Below are positions 1 to 5,923 of a stretch of DNA of 5,923 bases, piece after piece. Where the stretch lies: assembly GCA_023264215.1 (NCBI GenBank), contig JALQSY010000115.1, forward strand, positions 1-5,923, given 5' to 3'. How positions within the stretch are numbered: position 1 is the first letter of the stretch; each line of letters begins with the position of its first letter. Origin of the DNA: Candidatus Nanopelagicales bacterium. GTDB lineage: Bacteria; Actinomycetota; Actinomycetes; S36-B12. The notes under the pieces were generated by a model. It was given only the letters and a program-made list of their open reading frames with translations, made no database searches and was not told the origin of the DNA. The translations under genes were made by a program, and so were the position numbers.

Positions 1-28
1 CCAGCCCAAATTGGTCACGGTATTTTGA

Positions 29-373
29 ATGCGCGAATCGAGTTTGAACGACGGAACGGCATCCTCGGCCGGTTCATCGGCCCGCCTCATCGCGCGCTGG
101 CGGGCTCCGGCGCCCATCCTGGCGTTCACGCCCAACCCCCGGGTGCGCAGCCAGCTGGCCCTCGTCTGGGGTGTCGAGACCTTCCTCGTGCCCTCGGTCA
201 CCCACACCGACGACATGGTCGTGCAGGTCGACCGCGCCCTCCTCGACATCGGTCGCGTGACCTACGGCGATCGCGTCGTCATCGTGGCCGGCGTACCCCC
301 CGGCATCCCCGGCACGACGAACGGCATGCGCGTTCACCTGATCGGCAGCGGAGGCAAGGGCGGCGGGGTGTAG
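29..373 (+). CDS. pyk: Pyruvate kinase, C-terminal domain fragment (5' part missing)
   Basis: Pyruvate kinase transfers phosphate from phosphoenolpyruvate to ADP in the last step of glycolysis. Only the C-terminal (regulatory) domain is present, about 100 residues of an enzyme usually near 470-480. Recognisable blocks are SARLIARWRAPAPILAFTPN (about residues 18-36), RVRSQLALVWGVETFLVP (38-55), the THTDDMV stretch (59-64) and the glycine-rich end VAGVPPGIPGTTNGMRVH (86-103), typical of actinobacterial enzymes. The barrel domain with the catalytic residues is absent. In this frame a TGA lies at 26-28, directly before the ATG at 29, and residues 1-10 do not resemble the family; homology seems to begin near base 59. 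The coordinates mark the open frame, not a proven translation start. The reading frame stays open to its natural TAG, so the break may be recent, or may be an assembly or contig-end artefact. The next gene begins 9 bp downstream. The domain identity is fairly certain; functionality is doubtful. Confidence 0.8.
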   Translation: MRESSLNDGTASSAGSSARLIARWRAPAPILAFTPNPRVRSQLALVWGVETFLVPSVTHTDDMVVQVDRALLDIGRVTYGDRVVIVAGVPPGIPGTTNGMRVHLIGSGGKGGGV

Positions 374-382
374 CGTCCGCGC

Positions 383-1237
383 ATGCCTGACGGCGGATGG
401 CTCGAGGCGGCGCTCTTCGGCGCCGTCGCTCAATCCGCCCTGATCATCGGCGCCCTCCTGGTGTGGCGCTTCCCCGGACTGCAGCGCCCGGCCATCGTCG
501 GCGGTCTCATGGCGTTCGGCGCCGGCGCCGTCATCTCGGCGGTGTCGGTCGACCTGGTCGCCGTGTCGTACGACGAGGCCGGCGCCCTGCCCACGGCGAT
601 CGGCATCGGCATCGGCTGCCTCATCTACTTCGGGATCATCGCCCTGCTCGAGCGCAAGGGGGAGTCCGAGCAACCCGGCGTCGCCATCGAGGCCGAGGTC
701 GAGGCCGAACTCGAAGCCGGCGCGTCGCACGATGGAGGCTCGTCGCACGGTGGGGGCTCGTCCCACGATTCGGGCGCGTCCCACGGCGCAACCGCCAAGG
801 AGGCCCGCAATCTCACGATCGGCATGGTCATCGACGGAGTGCCCGAGTCGATCGCCGTCGGCCTGACCCTGCACACGGCCAGCGTGGGGGTGTCCGCGGC
901 CCTTGTCGGATCGATCTTCATCGCCGCGATTCCCGAGGCGATCGGCATCGCGGCCGCGCTGCTCGCGGGCGGAATGGTGCTCGGCAAGGTCCTGCTGAGG
1001 TTCTCCCTCATCGTCATCGTCGGCGCCGTCTTCGCCGCACTCGGCTACACCCTGCTCTACGGCGTCTCGGACTCGCTCCAGGCGATCATCCAGTCCATCG
1101 CCGCGGGCGCCCTGCTCGTCGTGGTCATCAACGAGATGATCCCCATCGCCGTGCGCAGCGTGAAGGCCTGGGCCGGCCTCATCGGCGCTGCCGGCTTCGT
1201 CTTCGCCGCCATCCTCACCTGGGCCGCCGGCGGCTGA
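383..1237 (+). CDS. ZIP/ZupT-like metal transporter family membrane protein with His-repeat loop
   Basis: This is a 284-residue polytopic membrane protein with about eight hydrophobic helices (roughly residues 6-28, 37-60, 70-89, 143-163, 166-193, 203-226, 232-256 and 262-282). A long hydrophilic loop between helices 3 and 4 (91-142) starts acidic (several Glu-Ala/Glu-Val pairs) and continues with four His-containing 6-residue repeats, as in the variable metal-binding loop of ZIP transporters. Helix 4 carries DGVPES (151-156) and helix 5 AIPEA (182-186), which align with the ZIP HNxPEG-type motifs. The Pro-Glu pairs are kept, but the usual His/Asn ligands are replaced by Asp/Gly and Ala/Ala. 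NEMIP (250-254) matches a late-helix ZIP motif. ZIP proteins move Zn2+, Fe2+ or other divalent metals into the cytoplasm; whether this one does is unclear. The ATG at 383 lies 9 bp after the pyruvate kinase stop, and a G-rich stretch (365-368) is only a weak, distant SD. Family placement is good, substrate unknown. Confidence 0.8.
   Translation: MPDGGWLEAALFGAVAQSALIIGALLVWRFPGLQRPAIVGGLMAFGAGAVISAVSVDLVAVSYDEAGALPTAIGIGIGCLIYFGIIALLERKGESEQPGVAIEAEVEAELEAGASHDGGSSHGGGSSHDSGASHGATAKEARNLTIGMVIDGVPESIAVGLTLHTASVGVSAALVGSIFIAAIPEAIGIAAALLAGGMVLGKVLLRFSLIVIVGAVFAALGYTLLYGVSDSLQAIIQSIAAGALLVVVINEMIPIAVRSVKAWAGLIGAAGFVFAAILTWAAGG
722..793 (+). repeat. Four in-frame 18-bp repeats encoding (A/S)SHxxG-type units
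   Basis: Four consecutive 18-bp units lie at 722-739, 740-757, 758-775 and 776-793. They encode [18 protein letters not shown] and ASHGAT, which places one His every six residues (116, 122, 128, 134). The units sit in the loop between helices 3 and 4 of the ZIP-like protein. The DNA copies are diverged but share the tcg/tcc-cac core. By analogy with other ZIP proteins this is likely a flexible metal-binding loop. Confidence 0.85.
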
Positions 1238-1240
1238 TCC

Positions 1241-1293
1241 GCCTGCCCACTGGGCAACCCGTGCACGCCCACCGCCACCCGGCGGTAGGCAGG
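1241..1293 (+). terminator. Possible hairpin terminator region after the ZIP-like gene
   Basis: Two GC-rich hairpins follow the stop codon. TGCCC (1244-1248) pairs with GGGCA (1252-1256) over a 3-nt loop, and ACCGCC (1271-1276) pairs with GGCGGT (1281-1286) over a 4-nt loop. As an alternative outer stem, CCTGCC (1242-1247) can pair with GGCAGG (1288-1293). No T-run follows, so this is not a canonical intrinsic terminator, although U-less hairpins are common between actinobacterial genes. A terminator here would separate the ZIP gene from the pyr operon, which is plausible because a promoter seems to follow. Confidence 0.3.
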
Positions 1294-1363
1294 GAGCCGG
1301 CCGCCCCTCTCGCCTCAGTGGTCACACGTCCGTGGCGCTGCTGGGGATGGCCGCAGCGTCGGC

Positions 1364-1369
1364 TAGGGT
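1364..1369 (+). promoter_or_regulatory. Putative -10 element (TAGGGT) of the pyr operon promoter
   Basis: TAGGGT fits the TAnnnT pattern of actinobacterial housekeeping-sigma -10 boxes. Transcription would start about 7 nt downstream, near G1376/A1377, giving a leader of only about 46 nt that begins just before the PyrR-binding structure. No good -35 box is seen 16-18 bp upstream (the sequence there is around CTGGGG), which is common in high-GC actinobacteria. An imperfect palindrome GTCGGCCCGAC (1368-1378) overlaps the expected start site. Confidence 0.5.
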
Positions 1370-1379
1370 CGGCCCGACA

Positions 1380-1417
1380 TCCTTTAACGACCCGTCCTGC
1401 GAGGCGGGGAAGGAGGT
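1380..1417 (+). promoter_or_regulatory. PyrR-binding RNA hairpin sequestering the pyrR ribosome-binding site
   Basis: Bases 1394-1405 match the known PyrR-recognised RNA consensus (GUCCNGNGAGGC). They form a CNGNGA-type hexaloop CUGCGA (1397-1402) closed by a continuous stem: CCCGUC (1391-1396) pairs with GGCGGG (1403-1408), including one U-G wobble. The SD, AAGGAGG (1410-1416), follows after one base and lies 6 nt before the ATG at 1423. UCCUU (1380-1384) is exactly complementary to AAGGA (1410-1414), so a lower stem can cover the SD. No U-run or terminator hairpin is present. This matches the translational repression reported for Mycobacterium smegmatis pyr, where UMP/UTP-loaded PyrR stabilises a structure that hides the SD. 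The element and its pairing are read directly from the sequence; the mechanism is inferred. Confidence 0.85.
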
Positions 1418-1422
1418 CAGCC

Positions 1423-2001
1423 ATGACGGCTGCCGACGTGCCCCCGGGGCGTGCGAGCGACGCCTTCGAGGAGGCCGGCGCCCGCGTCCTCGACGCCGAC
1501 GACATCTCACGCATCATCGGGCGCATCGCCCACGAGATCCTCGAGCGCGCGCACGGCGCGCACGACCTCATCCTTCTCGGCATCCAAACGCGCGGGGTGC
1601 CGCTCGCCCGTCGCATCGCCGCGCGGATGGCCGACATCGAAGGCGTGCCCGTCCCGGTGGGCGCCCTCGACATCACGATGTACCGCGACGACCTCAGCCT
1701 GCGCGGTGCTCGGCCGCTGCACGCCACCGACGTTCCCGTGGACGGCATCGACGGCCAGCTTGTGGTCCTCGTCGACGACGTGCTCTTCTCCGGGCGCACC
1801 ATCCGCGCCGCGCTCGATGCGCTGAGCGACCTCGGGCGACCACGGGCCGTGCAGCTCGCCGTCCTCGTCGACCGCGGCCACCGCGAGCTCCCGCTGCGTG
1901 CGGACTACGTCGGCAAGAACATCCCCACCTCCCTCGACCAGGCCGTCCGGGTGCGCGTTCGCGAGGTGGATGGCCTCGACGAGGTGGTGGTGTCCGGATG
2001 A
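1423..2001 (+). CDS. pyrR: Bifunctional pyr operon regulator / uracil phosphoribosyltransferase PyrR
   Basis: PyrR binds pyr leader RNA in a uridine-nucleotide-dependent way and also has a type I phosphoribosyltransferase fold that can convert uracil plus PRPP to UMP. The protein is 192 residues, close to the usual ~180-195. Visible motifs are [10 protein letters not shown] (53-62, substrate/PRPP loop region), LDITMYRDD (82-90), the PRPP-binding signature [10 protein letters not shown] (117-126) and the PyrR-specific block [20 protein letters not shown] (149-168). All landmarks expected of an active protein are present. The N-terminal ~18 residues are a variable extension. ATG 1423 is chosen because AGGAGG lies 6 nt upstream and the PyrR-binding hairpin immediately precedes it, which indicates feedback control of its own synthesis. 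The stop overlaps the pyrB start by 4 bp (ATGA), so repression of pyrR translation should reach downstream genes by coupling. Confidence 0.95.
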   Translation: MTAADVPPGRASDAFEEAGARVLDADDISRIIGRIAHEILERAHGAHDLILLGIQTRGVPLARRIAARMADIEGVPVPVGALDITMYRDDLSLRGARPLHATDVPVDGIDGQLVVLVDDVLFSGRTIRAALDALSDLGRPRAVQLAVLVDRGHRELPLRADYVGKNIPTSLDQAVRVRVREVDGLDEVVVSG

Positions 2002-3023
2002 GCACCCATCTGCTCAGCGCGGCCGACCTCTCGCGCGATGAGGCCATCGCGATCCTCGATACGGCCGCCGAGCTCGCGCGCGTCTCGGGCCGGACCGTCA
2101 AGAAGCTGCCGACGCTGCGCGGTCGCACCGTGGTCAACCTGTTCTTCGAGGACTCGACCCGCACGCGGATCTCCTTCGAGGCTGCGGCCAAGCGCCTCTC
2201 GGCTGACGTCATCACCTTCAGCGCCAAGGGGTCGAGCGTGTCCAAGGGCGAGAGCCTCAAGGACACCGCGCTGACCCTCGAGGCGATGGGCGCGGACGCG
2301 GTCATCGTCCGCCACGGCGCGAGCGGAGCGCCGCATCGACTCGCGCACTCCGGATGGATCGACGGCGTCGTGATCAACGCCGGGGATGGCACCCATGAGC
2401 ACCCGACCCAGGCACTGCTCGACGCCTACACCCTGCGCCACCACCTGGCCGCCGGCGAGGGTGACCTCGAGGGTCGGCGCGTGGTCATCGTCGGCGATGT
2501 CCTCCACAGTCGCGTCGCGCGGTCCAACGTCCTGCTGCTGCGCACCCTGGGCGCCCACGTGACCCTCGTCGCACCGCCGACGCTGCTCCCCGTCGGTGTC
2601 GAAGCCTGGCCCTGCGAGATCTCCTATGACCTCGACGCGGCACTGCCCGGCGCAGATGCGGTGATGATGCTGCGCGTGCAGGCCGAGCGCATGAACGCCG
2701 CGTACTTCCCGTCGACAAACGAGTACTCCCGACGCTACGGCCTCGACGTACGCCGCTCCGATCTCTTGGCCGACGGGGGCATCGTGATGCATCCGGGTCC
2801 GATGAACCGCGGCATGGAGATCACAGCAGAGGTCGCCGACGGGCCCCGGTCGGTGATCGTCGAGCAGGTCACCAATGGCGTCCACGTGCGCATGGCGGTG
2901 CTCTATCGACTGCTCGGCGCGGCCGAGGGGCCCGGCGGGACGGCGGAGCCCTCCCTGTCGGGCTTGCCCGGCGCAACGGCAGAGCCCTCCCCGTCGGGCT
3001 CACTCGAGGAGGCAACGGCATGA
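1998..3023 (+). CDS. pyrB: Aspartate carbamoyltransferase catalytic chain
   Basis: PyrB condenses carbamoyl phosphate with L-aspartate to N-carbamoyl-L-aspartate, the committed step of pyrimidine synthesis, in the cytoplasm. It is 341 residues; the conserved fold ends near residue 307 (family about 305-320). The carbamoyl-phosphate motif is FFEDSTRTR (49-57). The mobile-loop lysine lies in SKGES (82-86), the Arg in VRHG (103-106), HPTQALLD at 135-142, HSRVARSN at 170-177, MLRVQ at 224-228 and HPGPMNRG at 265-272. All active-site positions appear intact. No pyrI regulatory gene is visible, consistent with actinobacterial ATCases. The ATG overlaps the pyrR stop; GAGGTGG about 10 nt upstream is a weak SD, so translation may depend on coupling. 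Residues 308-341 are a low-complexity Ala/Gly/Pro/Ser/Glu tail containing a 12-residue tandem duplication, unusual for the family. The stop overlaps pyrC by 4 bp. Confidence 0.97.
   Translation: MSTHLLSAADLSRDEAIAILDTAAELARVSGRTVKKLPTLRGRTVVNLFFEDSTRTRISFEAAAKRLSADVITFSAKGSSVSKGESLKDTALTLEAMGADAVIVRHGASGAPHRLAHSGWIDGVVINAGDGTHEHPTQALLDAYTLRHHLAAGEGDLEGRRVVIVGDVLHSRVARSNVLLLRTLGAHVTLVAPPTLLPVGVEAWPCEISYDLDAALPGADAVMMLRVQAERMNAAYFPSTNEYSRRYGLDVRRSDLLADGGIVMHPGPMNRGMEITAEVADGPRSVIVEQVTNGVHVRMAVLYRLLGAAEGPGGTAEPSLSGLPGATAEPSPSGSLEEATA
2930..3000 (+). repeat. Imperfect tandem duplication (36-bp period) with internal hairpins in the pyrB 3' end
   Basis: Bases 2930-2964 and 2966-3000 agree at 31 of 35 positions, with a core of 23/25 (2940-2964 vs 2976-3000). 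The period is exactly 36 bp, so it encodes a 12-residue repeat, [12 protein letters not shown] then [12 protein letters not shown], in the PyrB tail. Each copy contains an inverted repeat, AGCCC with GGGCT, around an 8-nt loop (2947-2964 and 2983-3000); the second extends to GAGCCC/GGGCTC (2982-3001). The block ends just before the pyrC SD (AGGAGG at 3007-3012). Confidence 0.85.
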
Positions 3024-4303
3024 CGACGGTCCTGCGCAACGTGCGGCCCTACGGCGAGGACGCGGTCGACATCACGTGGTCCGATGGCGTCATCACGTCG
3101 ATCGACGCCGCGGGCAGTGGCAGCGGCGACGAGGTCATCGACGGACGCGGCCTGATCGTGCTGCCCGGCTTCGTGGATCTGCACACGCACCTGCGCGAGC
3201 CCGGCCGGGAGGATGCCGAGACCATCGCGTCCGGCACGGCCTCCGCCGCCCTCGGCGGCTTCACCGCGGTGCATGCCATGGCCAACACCAACCCGGTCGC
3301 GGACACCGCCGGCGTCGTGGAGCAGGTATGGCGGCGCGGGATCGAAGCGGGCCTGTGCGACGTGCACCCGGTGGGCGCGGTCACGGTCGGGCTGCAGGGC
3401 GAGAGGCTCGCCGAGCTCGGGGCCATGGCCGACTCCGCGGCGCGGGTGCGGGTGTTCAGCGACGACGGTGTCTGCGTGAGCGATCCGGTGCTCATGCGTC
3501 GTGCGCTCGAGTACGTCAAGGCCTTCGACGGCGTGATCGCCCAGCACGCTCAGGATCCGCGCCTCACCGAGGGCGCGCAGATGAACGAGAGCGAGCTCTC
3601 CGGGGTGCTCGGCCTGCGCGGCTGGCCCGCGGTGGCGGAGGAGGCGATCATCGCGCGCGACCTGCTGCTCGCGCAGCATGTGGGGTCTCGCGTGCACATC
3701 TGCCACCTGTCGACCCGGGGATCGGTCGAGATCGTCCGGTGGGCCAAGCAGCGCGGGGTCGACGTCACGGCCGAGGTCACGCCCCATCACCTCATCCTCA
3801 CCGAGGAGCTCGCGCGGACGTACGACCCGCGCTACAAGGTCAACCCGCCGCTGCGCACGGCGGCCGACGTCGATGCCGTGCGCGACGGCCTCGCGGACGG
3901 CACCATCGACGTGGTGGCGACCGACCACGCGCCCCACGCGCGCGAGGACAAGGACTGCGAATGGGCGGCGGGAGCCTTCGGCATGCTCGGCCTGGAGACC
4001 GCCTTCCCCATCGTCGTCGAGACGATGGTCGAGCCGGGGCGCCTGGACTGGCGCGCGGTCGCCGATCGGATGTCCGAGAGCCCCGCGCGGATCGGCCGGC
4101 TTGCGGATCAGGGTCGGCCCATCGCGGTGGGCGAGCCGGCCACGCTCGTCGTCGTCGACCCCGATGCGCGGTGGACGGTCGACCCGTCGCGATCGCCGTC
4201 GCGCAGCGCCAACACGCCGTTCCTGGCGCGCGAGATGCACGGCGCCGTCGTCCACACCATCCTGCGTGGCCGGTCCACGGTGCGCGACGGAGCGCTAGCG
4301 TGA
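3020..4303 (+). CDS. pyrC: Dihydroorotase (class I, zinc amidohydrolase)
   Basis: PyrC reversibly cyclises N-carbamoyl-L-aspartate to dihydroorotate, the third step of the pathway. The protein is 427 residues, normal for the bacterial class I type. Metal and substrate motifs of the amidohydrolase TIM barrel are complete: [11 protein letters not shown] (52-62, with HxH at H55/H57 and the substrate Arg at 59), NTNP (89-92), FSDDG (146-150, with the Asp that serves as metal ligand in place of a carboxylated Lys), QHAQD (175-179), HICHLST (226-232), KVNPPLR (273-279) and ATDHAPH (300-306, catalytic Asp 302). Near the end, SANTPF is also typical. ATG 3020 overlaps the pyrB stop (ATGA) and has a strong SD, AGGAGG at 3007-3012, 7 nt before the start, so the gene can initiate independently as well as by coupling. 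The C-terminus overlaps a GTG start of the next gene. Confidence 0.97.
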   Translation: MTTVLRNVRPYGEDAVDITWSDGVITSIDAAGSGSGDEVIDGRGLIVLPGFVDLHTHLREPGREDAETIASGTASAALGGFTAVHAMANTNPVADTAGVVEQVWRRGIEAGLCDVHPVGAVTVGLQGERLAELGAMADSAARVRVFSDDGVCVSDPVLMRRALEYVKAFDGVIAQHAQDPRLTEGAQMNESELSGVLGLRGWPAVAEEAIIARDLLLAQHVGSRVHICHLSTRGSVEIVRWAKQRGVDVTAEVTPHHLILTEELARTYDPRYKVNPPLRTAADVDAVRDGLADGTIDVVATDHAPHAREDKDCEWAAGAFGMLGLETAFPIVVETMVEPGRLDWRAVADRMSESPARIGRLADQGRPIAVGEPATLVVVDPDARWTVDPSRSPSRSANTPFLAREMHGAVVHTILRGRSTVRDGALA

Positions 4304-4872
4304 TCGCGGCACTCGCGGCTGTCGAACCCGTCTCGGCACCGGTCACGCAGTGGCCGCTGCGCATCCTGCTGGTGCTCGCGATGTTCGCCGTGATCGCGCT
4401 GGTGCTGTGGGGCATGCGGCGCGGCTGGGTACGGCGTGCCCGACGCCAGGCCGACATCCCCGCGCCGCCGCTCCCGGCAGCCTCGACGCAGGATGTCGCC
4501 GGCACCGAAGTGACCGGCGTGTTCCTCGGCACCACGGCGCACGGCGACTGGCTCGACCGCGTGGTGGTCCACGATCTGGGCGTGCGCAGCCGCGTCCGCG
4601 CGCAGGTGCAGCGCGAGGGGCTGGCGCTGTGGCGCGAGGGGGCGCGCGACGTGCTCATCCCTGCAGCGAGCGTGCGCGGAGCCGACATGGCCCGGGGCAT
4701 CGCGGGCAAGGCCTACGAGCGCGACGGGGTGCTCGTGGTGACGTGGGAGCTAGGTGGCAGGCTGATGGACACGGGGCTGCGCGCGGACTCCGCCGAGGAG
4801 CAGGCCGAGCTCCTCGATGCGATCCGCGGGCTGACGCAGGAGCCGGATCGAGCGGGAGGGGAGGGCAGATGA
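4300..4872 (+). CDS. Single-pass membrane protein of the pyr operon (Rv1382-like, PH-like domain family)
   Basis: This is a 190-residue protein of unknown function. One transmembrane helix spans about residues 19-41 ([20 protein letters not shown] region) after a short N-terminus, followed by a strongly basic segment (several Arg between 42 and 52). By the positive-inside rule the ~140-residue C-terminal domain is cytoplasmic. After a Pro/Ala linker the domain has alternating beta-rich stretches ([46 protein letters not shown]), compatible with a PH-like fold, and ends in an acidic/basic tail. Rv1382 holds the same slot between pyrC and carA in M. tuberculosis, and the slot is shared across actinobacteria. 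The start is inferred as GTG 4300, which overlaps the pyrC stop (GTGA), with GGAG at 4289-4292 as SD. The stop overlaps carA. Its retention suggests a role linked to pyrimidine synthesis or membrane association of the enzymes, but no direct evidence is visible. Confidence 0.88.
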   Translation: MIAALAAVEPVSAPVTQWPLRILLVLAMFAVIALVLWGMRRGWVRRARRQADIPAPPLPAASTQDVAGTEVTGVFLGTTAHGDWLDRVVVHDLGVRSRVRAQVQREGLALWREGARDVLIPAASVRGADMARGIAGKAYERDGVLVVTWELGGRLMDTGLRADSAEEQAELLDAIRGLTQEPDRAGGEGR

Positions 4873-5923
4873 GCATGCAGCCTGCCCTTCTCGTGCTCGA
4901 GGACGGCCGGGTGTTCCGCGGCCGCGCCTACGGCGCCATCGGGTCGACGCTCGGCGAGGCGGTGTTCTCCACCGGGATGACCGGCTACCAGGAGACACTC
5001 ACCGATCCGTCGTACCGCGGCCAGGTCGTGGTCATGACGGCCCCGCATGTCGGCAACACCGGGATGAACGACGAGGATCCGGAGTCCCGGCGGATATGGG
5101 TGTCCGGATACGTCGTGCGCGACCCCTCGCCGATCCCCTCGAACTGGCGTGCGCAGCGCACCTTGGAGGACGACCTGGTCGAGGCCGGCGTCGTCGGCAT
5201 CCAGGGGATCGACACCCGTGCTCTCACGCGGCACCTGCGCGATCGCGGCGCCATGCGAGTCGGCATCTTCAGCGGGGCTGACGCCGATGCGCAGGAGGCC
5301 GATCTCGTCGCCCGCGTGCTCGAGGCGCCCCCCATGGCCGGTCGGGAGCTCACCGGCGACGTCACGGTGTCGGAGGCGTACGTCGTCCCGGCGCTGGGCG
5401 AGGAGCGCTTCGTCGTGGCGGCGGTCGACCTGGGCATCAAGTCGATGACGCCCCATCGCATGGCCGAGCGCGGCATGACCGTGCACGTCCTGCCCGGGGA
5501 TGTGAGCGCCGAGGAGATGCTCGAGCGAGGCCGCGACGGGGTCTTCTTCTCCAACGGTCCCGGCGACCCCGCGACCGCCGAGCACGCCGTCTCGCTCGTG
5601 CGCGCCGCGCTCGACGCGCGCCGGCCCGTCTTCGGCATCTGCTTCGGCCACCAGATGCTCGGTCGCGCCCTCGGGTTCGGCACCTACAAGCTGCGGTTCG
5701 GCCACCGGGGCATCAACCAGCCGGTGCAGGACCTCGCCACCGGGCGGGTCGCGGTGACCGCGCACAACCACGGCTTCGCCGTCGATGCGCCCATCGGCGA
5801 GATCACGACGACCCCCTACGGACGCGTCCAGGTGAGCCACGTCTGCCTCAATGACGATGTCGTCGAGGGGCTGCGCTGCCTGGACGTCCCGGCGTTCAGC
5901 GTGCAGTACCACCCCGAGGCCGC
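4869..5923 (+). CDS. carA: Carbamoyl-phosphate synthase small (glutaminase) subunit, 3' end cut by window
   Basis: CarA hydrolyses glutamine and channels ammonia to CarB, which makes carbamoyl phosphate for both pyrimidines and arginine. The window contains 351 residues of an expected ~375-390; the frame is open to the edge without stops. The N-terminal CarA-specific domain shows [20 protein letters not shown] and [10 protein letters not shown]. The class I glutamine amidotransferase domain has [10 protein letters not shown] (about 222-231), the nucleophile elbow GICFGHQML with Cys258, the [16 protein letters not shown] block, AHNHGFAVD, and near the edge YHPEA with the remaining triad residues His348 and Glu350. 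All catalytic residues are therefore present. ATG 4869 overlaps the upstream stop (ATGA) and has a G-rich SD (GGAGGGGAGGG, 4855-4865). A second in-frame ATG at 4875 is possible but less well spaced. carB should follow immediately beyond the window. Confidence 0.96.
   Translation, partial: MSMQPALLVLEDGRVFRGRAYGAIGSTLGEAVFSTGMTGYQETLTDPSYRGQVVVMTAPHVGNTGMNDEDPESRRIWVSGYVVRDPSPIPSNWRAQRTLEDDLVEAGVVGIQGIDTRALTRHLRDRGAMRVGIFSGADADAQEADLVARVLEAPPMAGRELTGDVTVSEAYVVPALGEERFVVAAVDLGIKSMTPHRMAERGMTVHVLPGDVSAEEMLERGRDGVFFSNGPGDPATAEHAVSLVRAALDARRPVFGICFGHQMLGRALGFGTYKLRFGHRGINQPVQDLATGRVAVTAHNHGFAVDAPIGEITTTPYGRVQVSHVCLNDDVVEGLRCLDVPAFSVQYHPEA

Noticed and set aside
1..58. Possible insertion-sequence end or other gene at the left edge
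   Set aside because: No terminal inverted repeat, target duplication or recognisable coding sequence could be seen in this short stretch; only the compositional break is supported.
722..793. Short regular repeats resembling a CRISPR array
   Set aside because: The units are contiguous 18-bp coding repeats with no spacers and stay in frame within the transporter loop.
1391..1416. Bacillus-type transcription attenuator in the pyr leader
   Set aside because: No terminator hairpin followed by a U-run lies between the PyrR-binding stem and the pyrR start; the hairpin directly abuts the SD instead.
397..1422. Long in-frame extension upstream of pyrR
   Set aside because: The frame is open only because of high GC. 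Its translation is Arg-rich noise antagonistic to the ZIP gene frame, and the ATG at 1423 has a strong SD and the PyrR hairpin.
2903..4255. A 450-codon open frame on the minus strand opposite pyrC
   Set aside because: Its composition (Arg/His/Asp/Val-rich, no motifs) is that of a codon-position shadow, and PyrC on the plus strand carries every expected motif.
2875..4299. Long upstream extension of the membrane protein frame through pyrC
   Set aside because: The translation is Arg/Ala-rich noise until the GTG at 4300, where a proper N-terminus and hydrophobic helix begin.
4713..5912. A 399-codon open frame on the minus strand opposite carA
   Set aside because: It is an open shadow frame of GC-rich carA, a repetitive D/H/G/R-rich translation with no recognisable domain. 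The plus-strand CarA reading is unambiguous, with its full catalytic triad.

Overview
The window is GC-rich DNA (roughly 70% GC by eye, with strongly G/C-biased third codon positions). All genes are on the + strand. The gene order pyrR-pyrB-pyrC-(membrane protein)-carA is the classic de novo pyrimidine operon of Actinomycetota; Mycobacterium tuberculosis has the same order, with Rv1382 as the membrane protein. I therefore assign the window to a high-GC actinobacterium, but cannot resolve the order or family by eye.

Layout: (1) 1-373 holds the C-terminal domain of a pyruvate kinase. Its 5' part is missing: a stop lies in frame at 26-28, and the first ~57 bases are much less GC-rich and match pyruvate kinase in no frame. 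(2) 383-1237 is a ZIP-fold (ZIP/ZupT-like) membrane protein with a His-containing cytoplasmic or periplasmic loop made of four 6-residue repeats, but with unusual residues at the usual metal sites. (3) 1238-1422 is a 185-bp intergenic region with weak terminator-like hairpins, a TAGGGT -10 element and a PyrR-binding RNA hairpin directly abutting the pyrR Shine-Dalgarno sequence. (4) 1423 to the right edge is one operon: pyrR, pyrB, pyrC, a one-helix membrane protein and the 5' ~90% of carA. Every junction in it is a 4-bp ATGA or GTGA start/stop overlap.

How it works together: CarA (with CarB, presumably just beyond the window) makes carbamoyl phosphate, PyrB condenses it with aspartate, and PyrC closes the dihydroorotate ring. 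PyrR senses uridine nucleotides and is expected to bind the leader hairpin. A short lower stem (UCCUU with AAGGA) would then hide the ribosome-binding site, so that translation of pyrR, and through the overlaps the whole operon, is repressed. No intrinsic terminator or U-run is seen in the leader, so translational repression fits better than Bacillus-type attenuation.

I see no mobile element, CRISPR array, tRNA or rRNA. The most interesting points are the compact SD-sequestering PyrR leader, the 36-bp tandem duplication that forms hairpins and encodes an extra tail on PyrB, the atypical ZIP protein, the conserved but uncharacterised membrane protein inside the pyr operon, and the abrupt compositional break in the pyruvate kinase gene at the left edge. 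I do not see a wholly new system.
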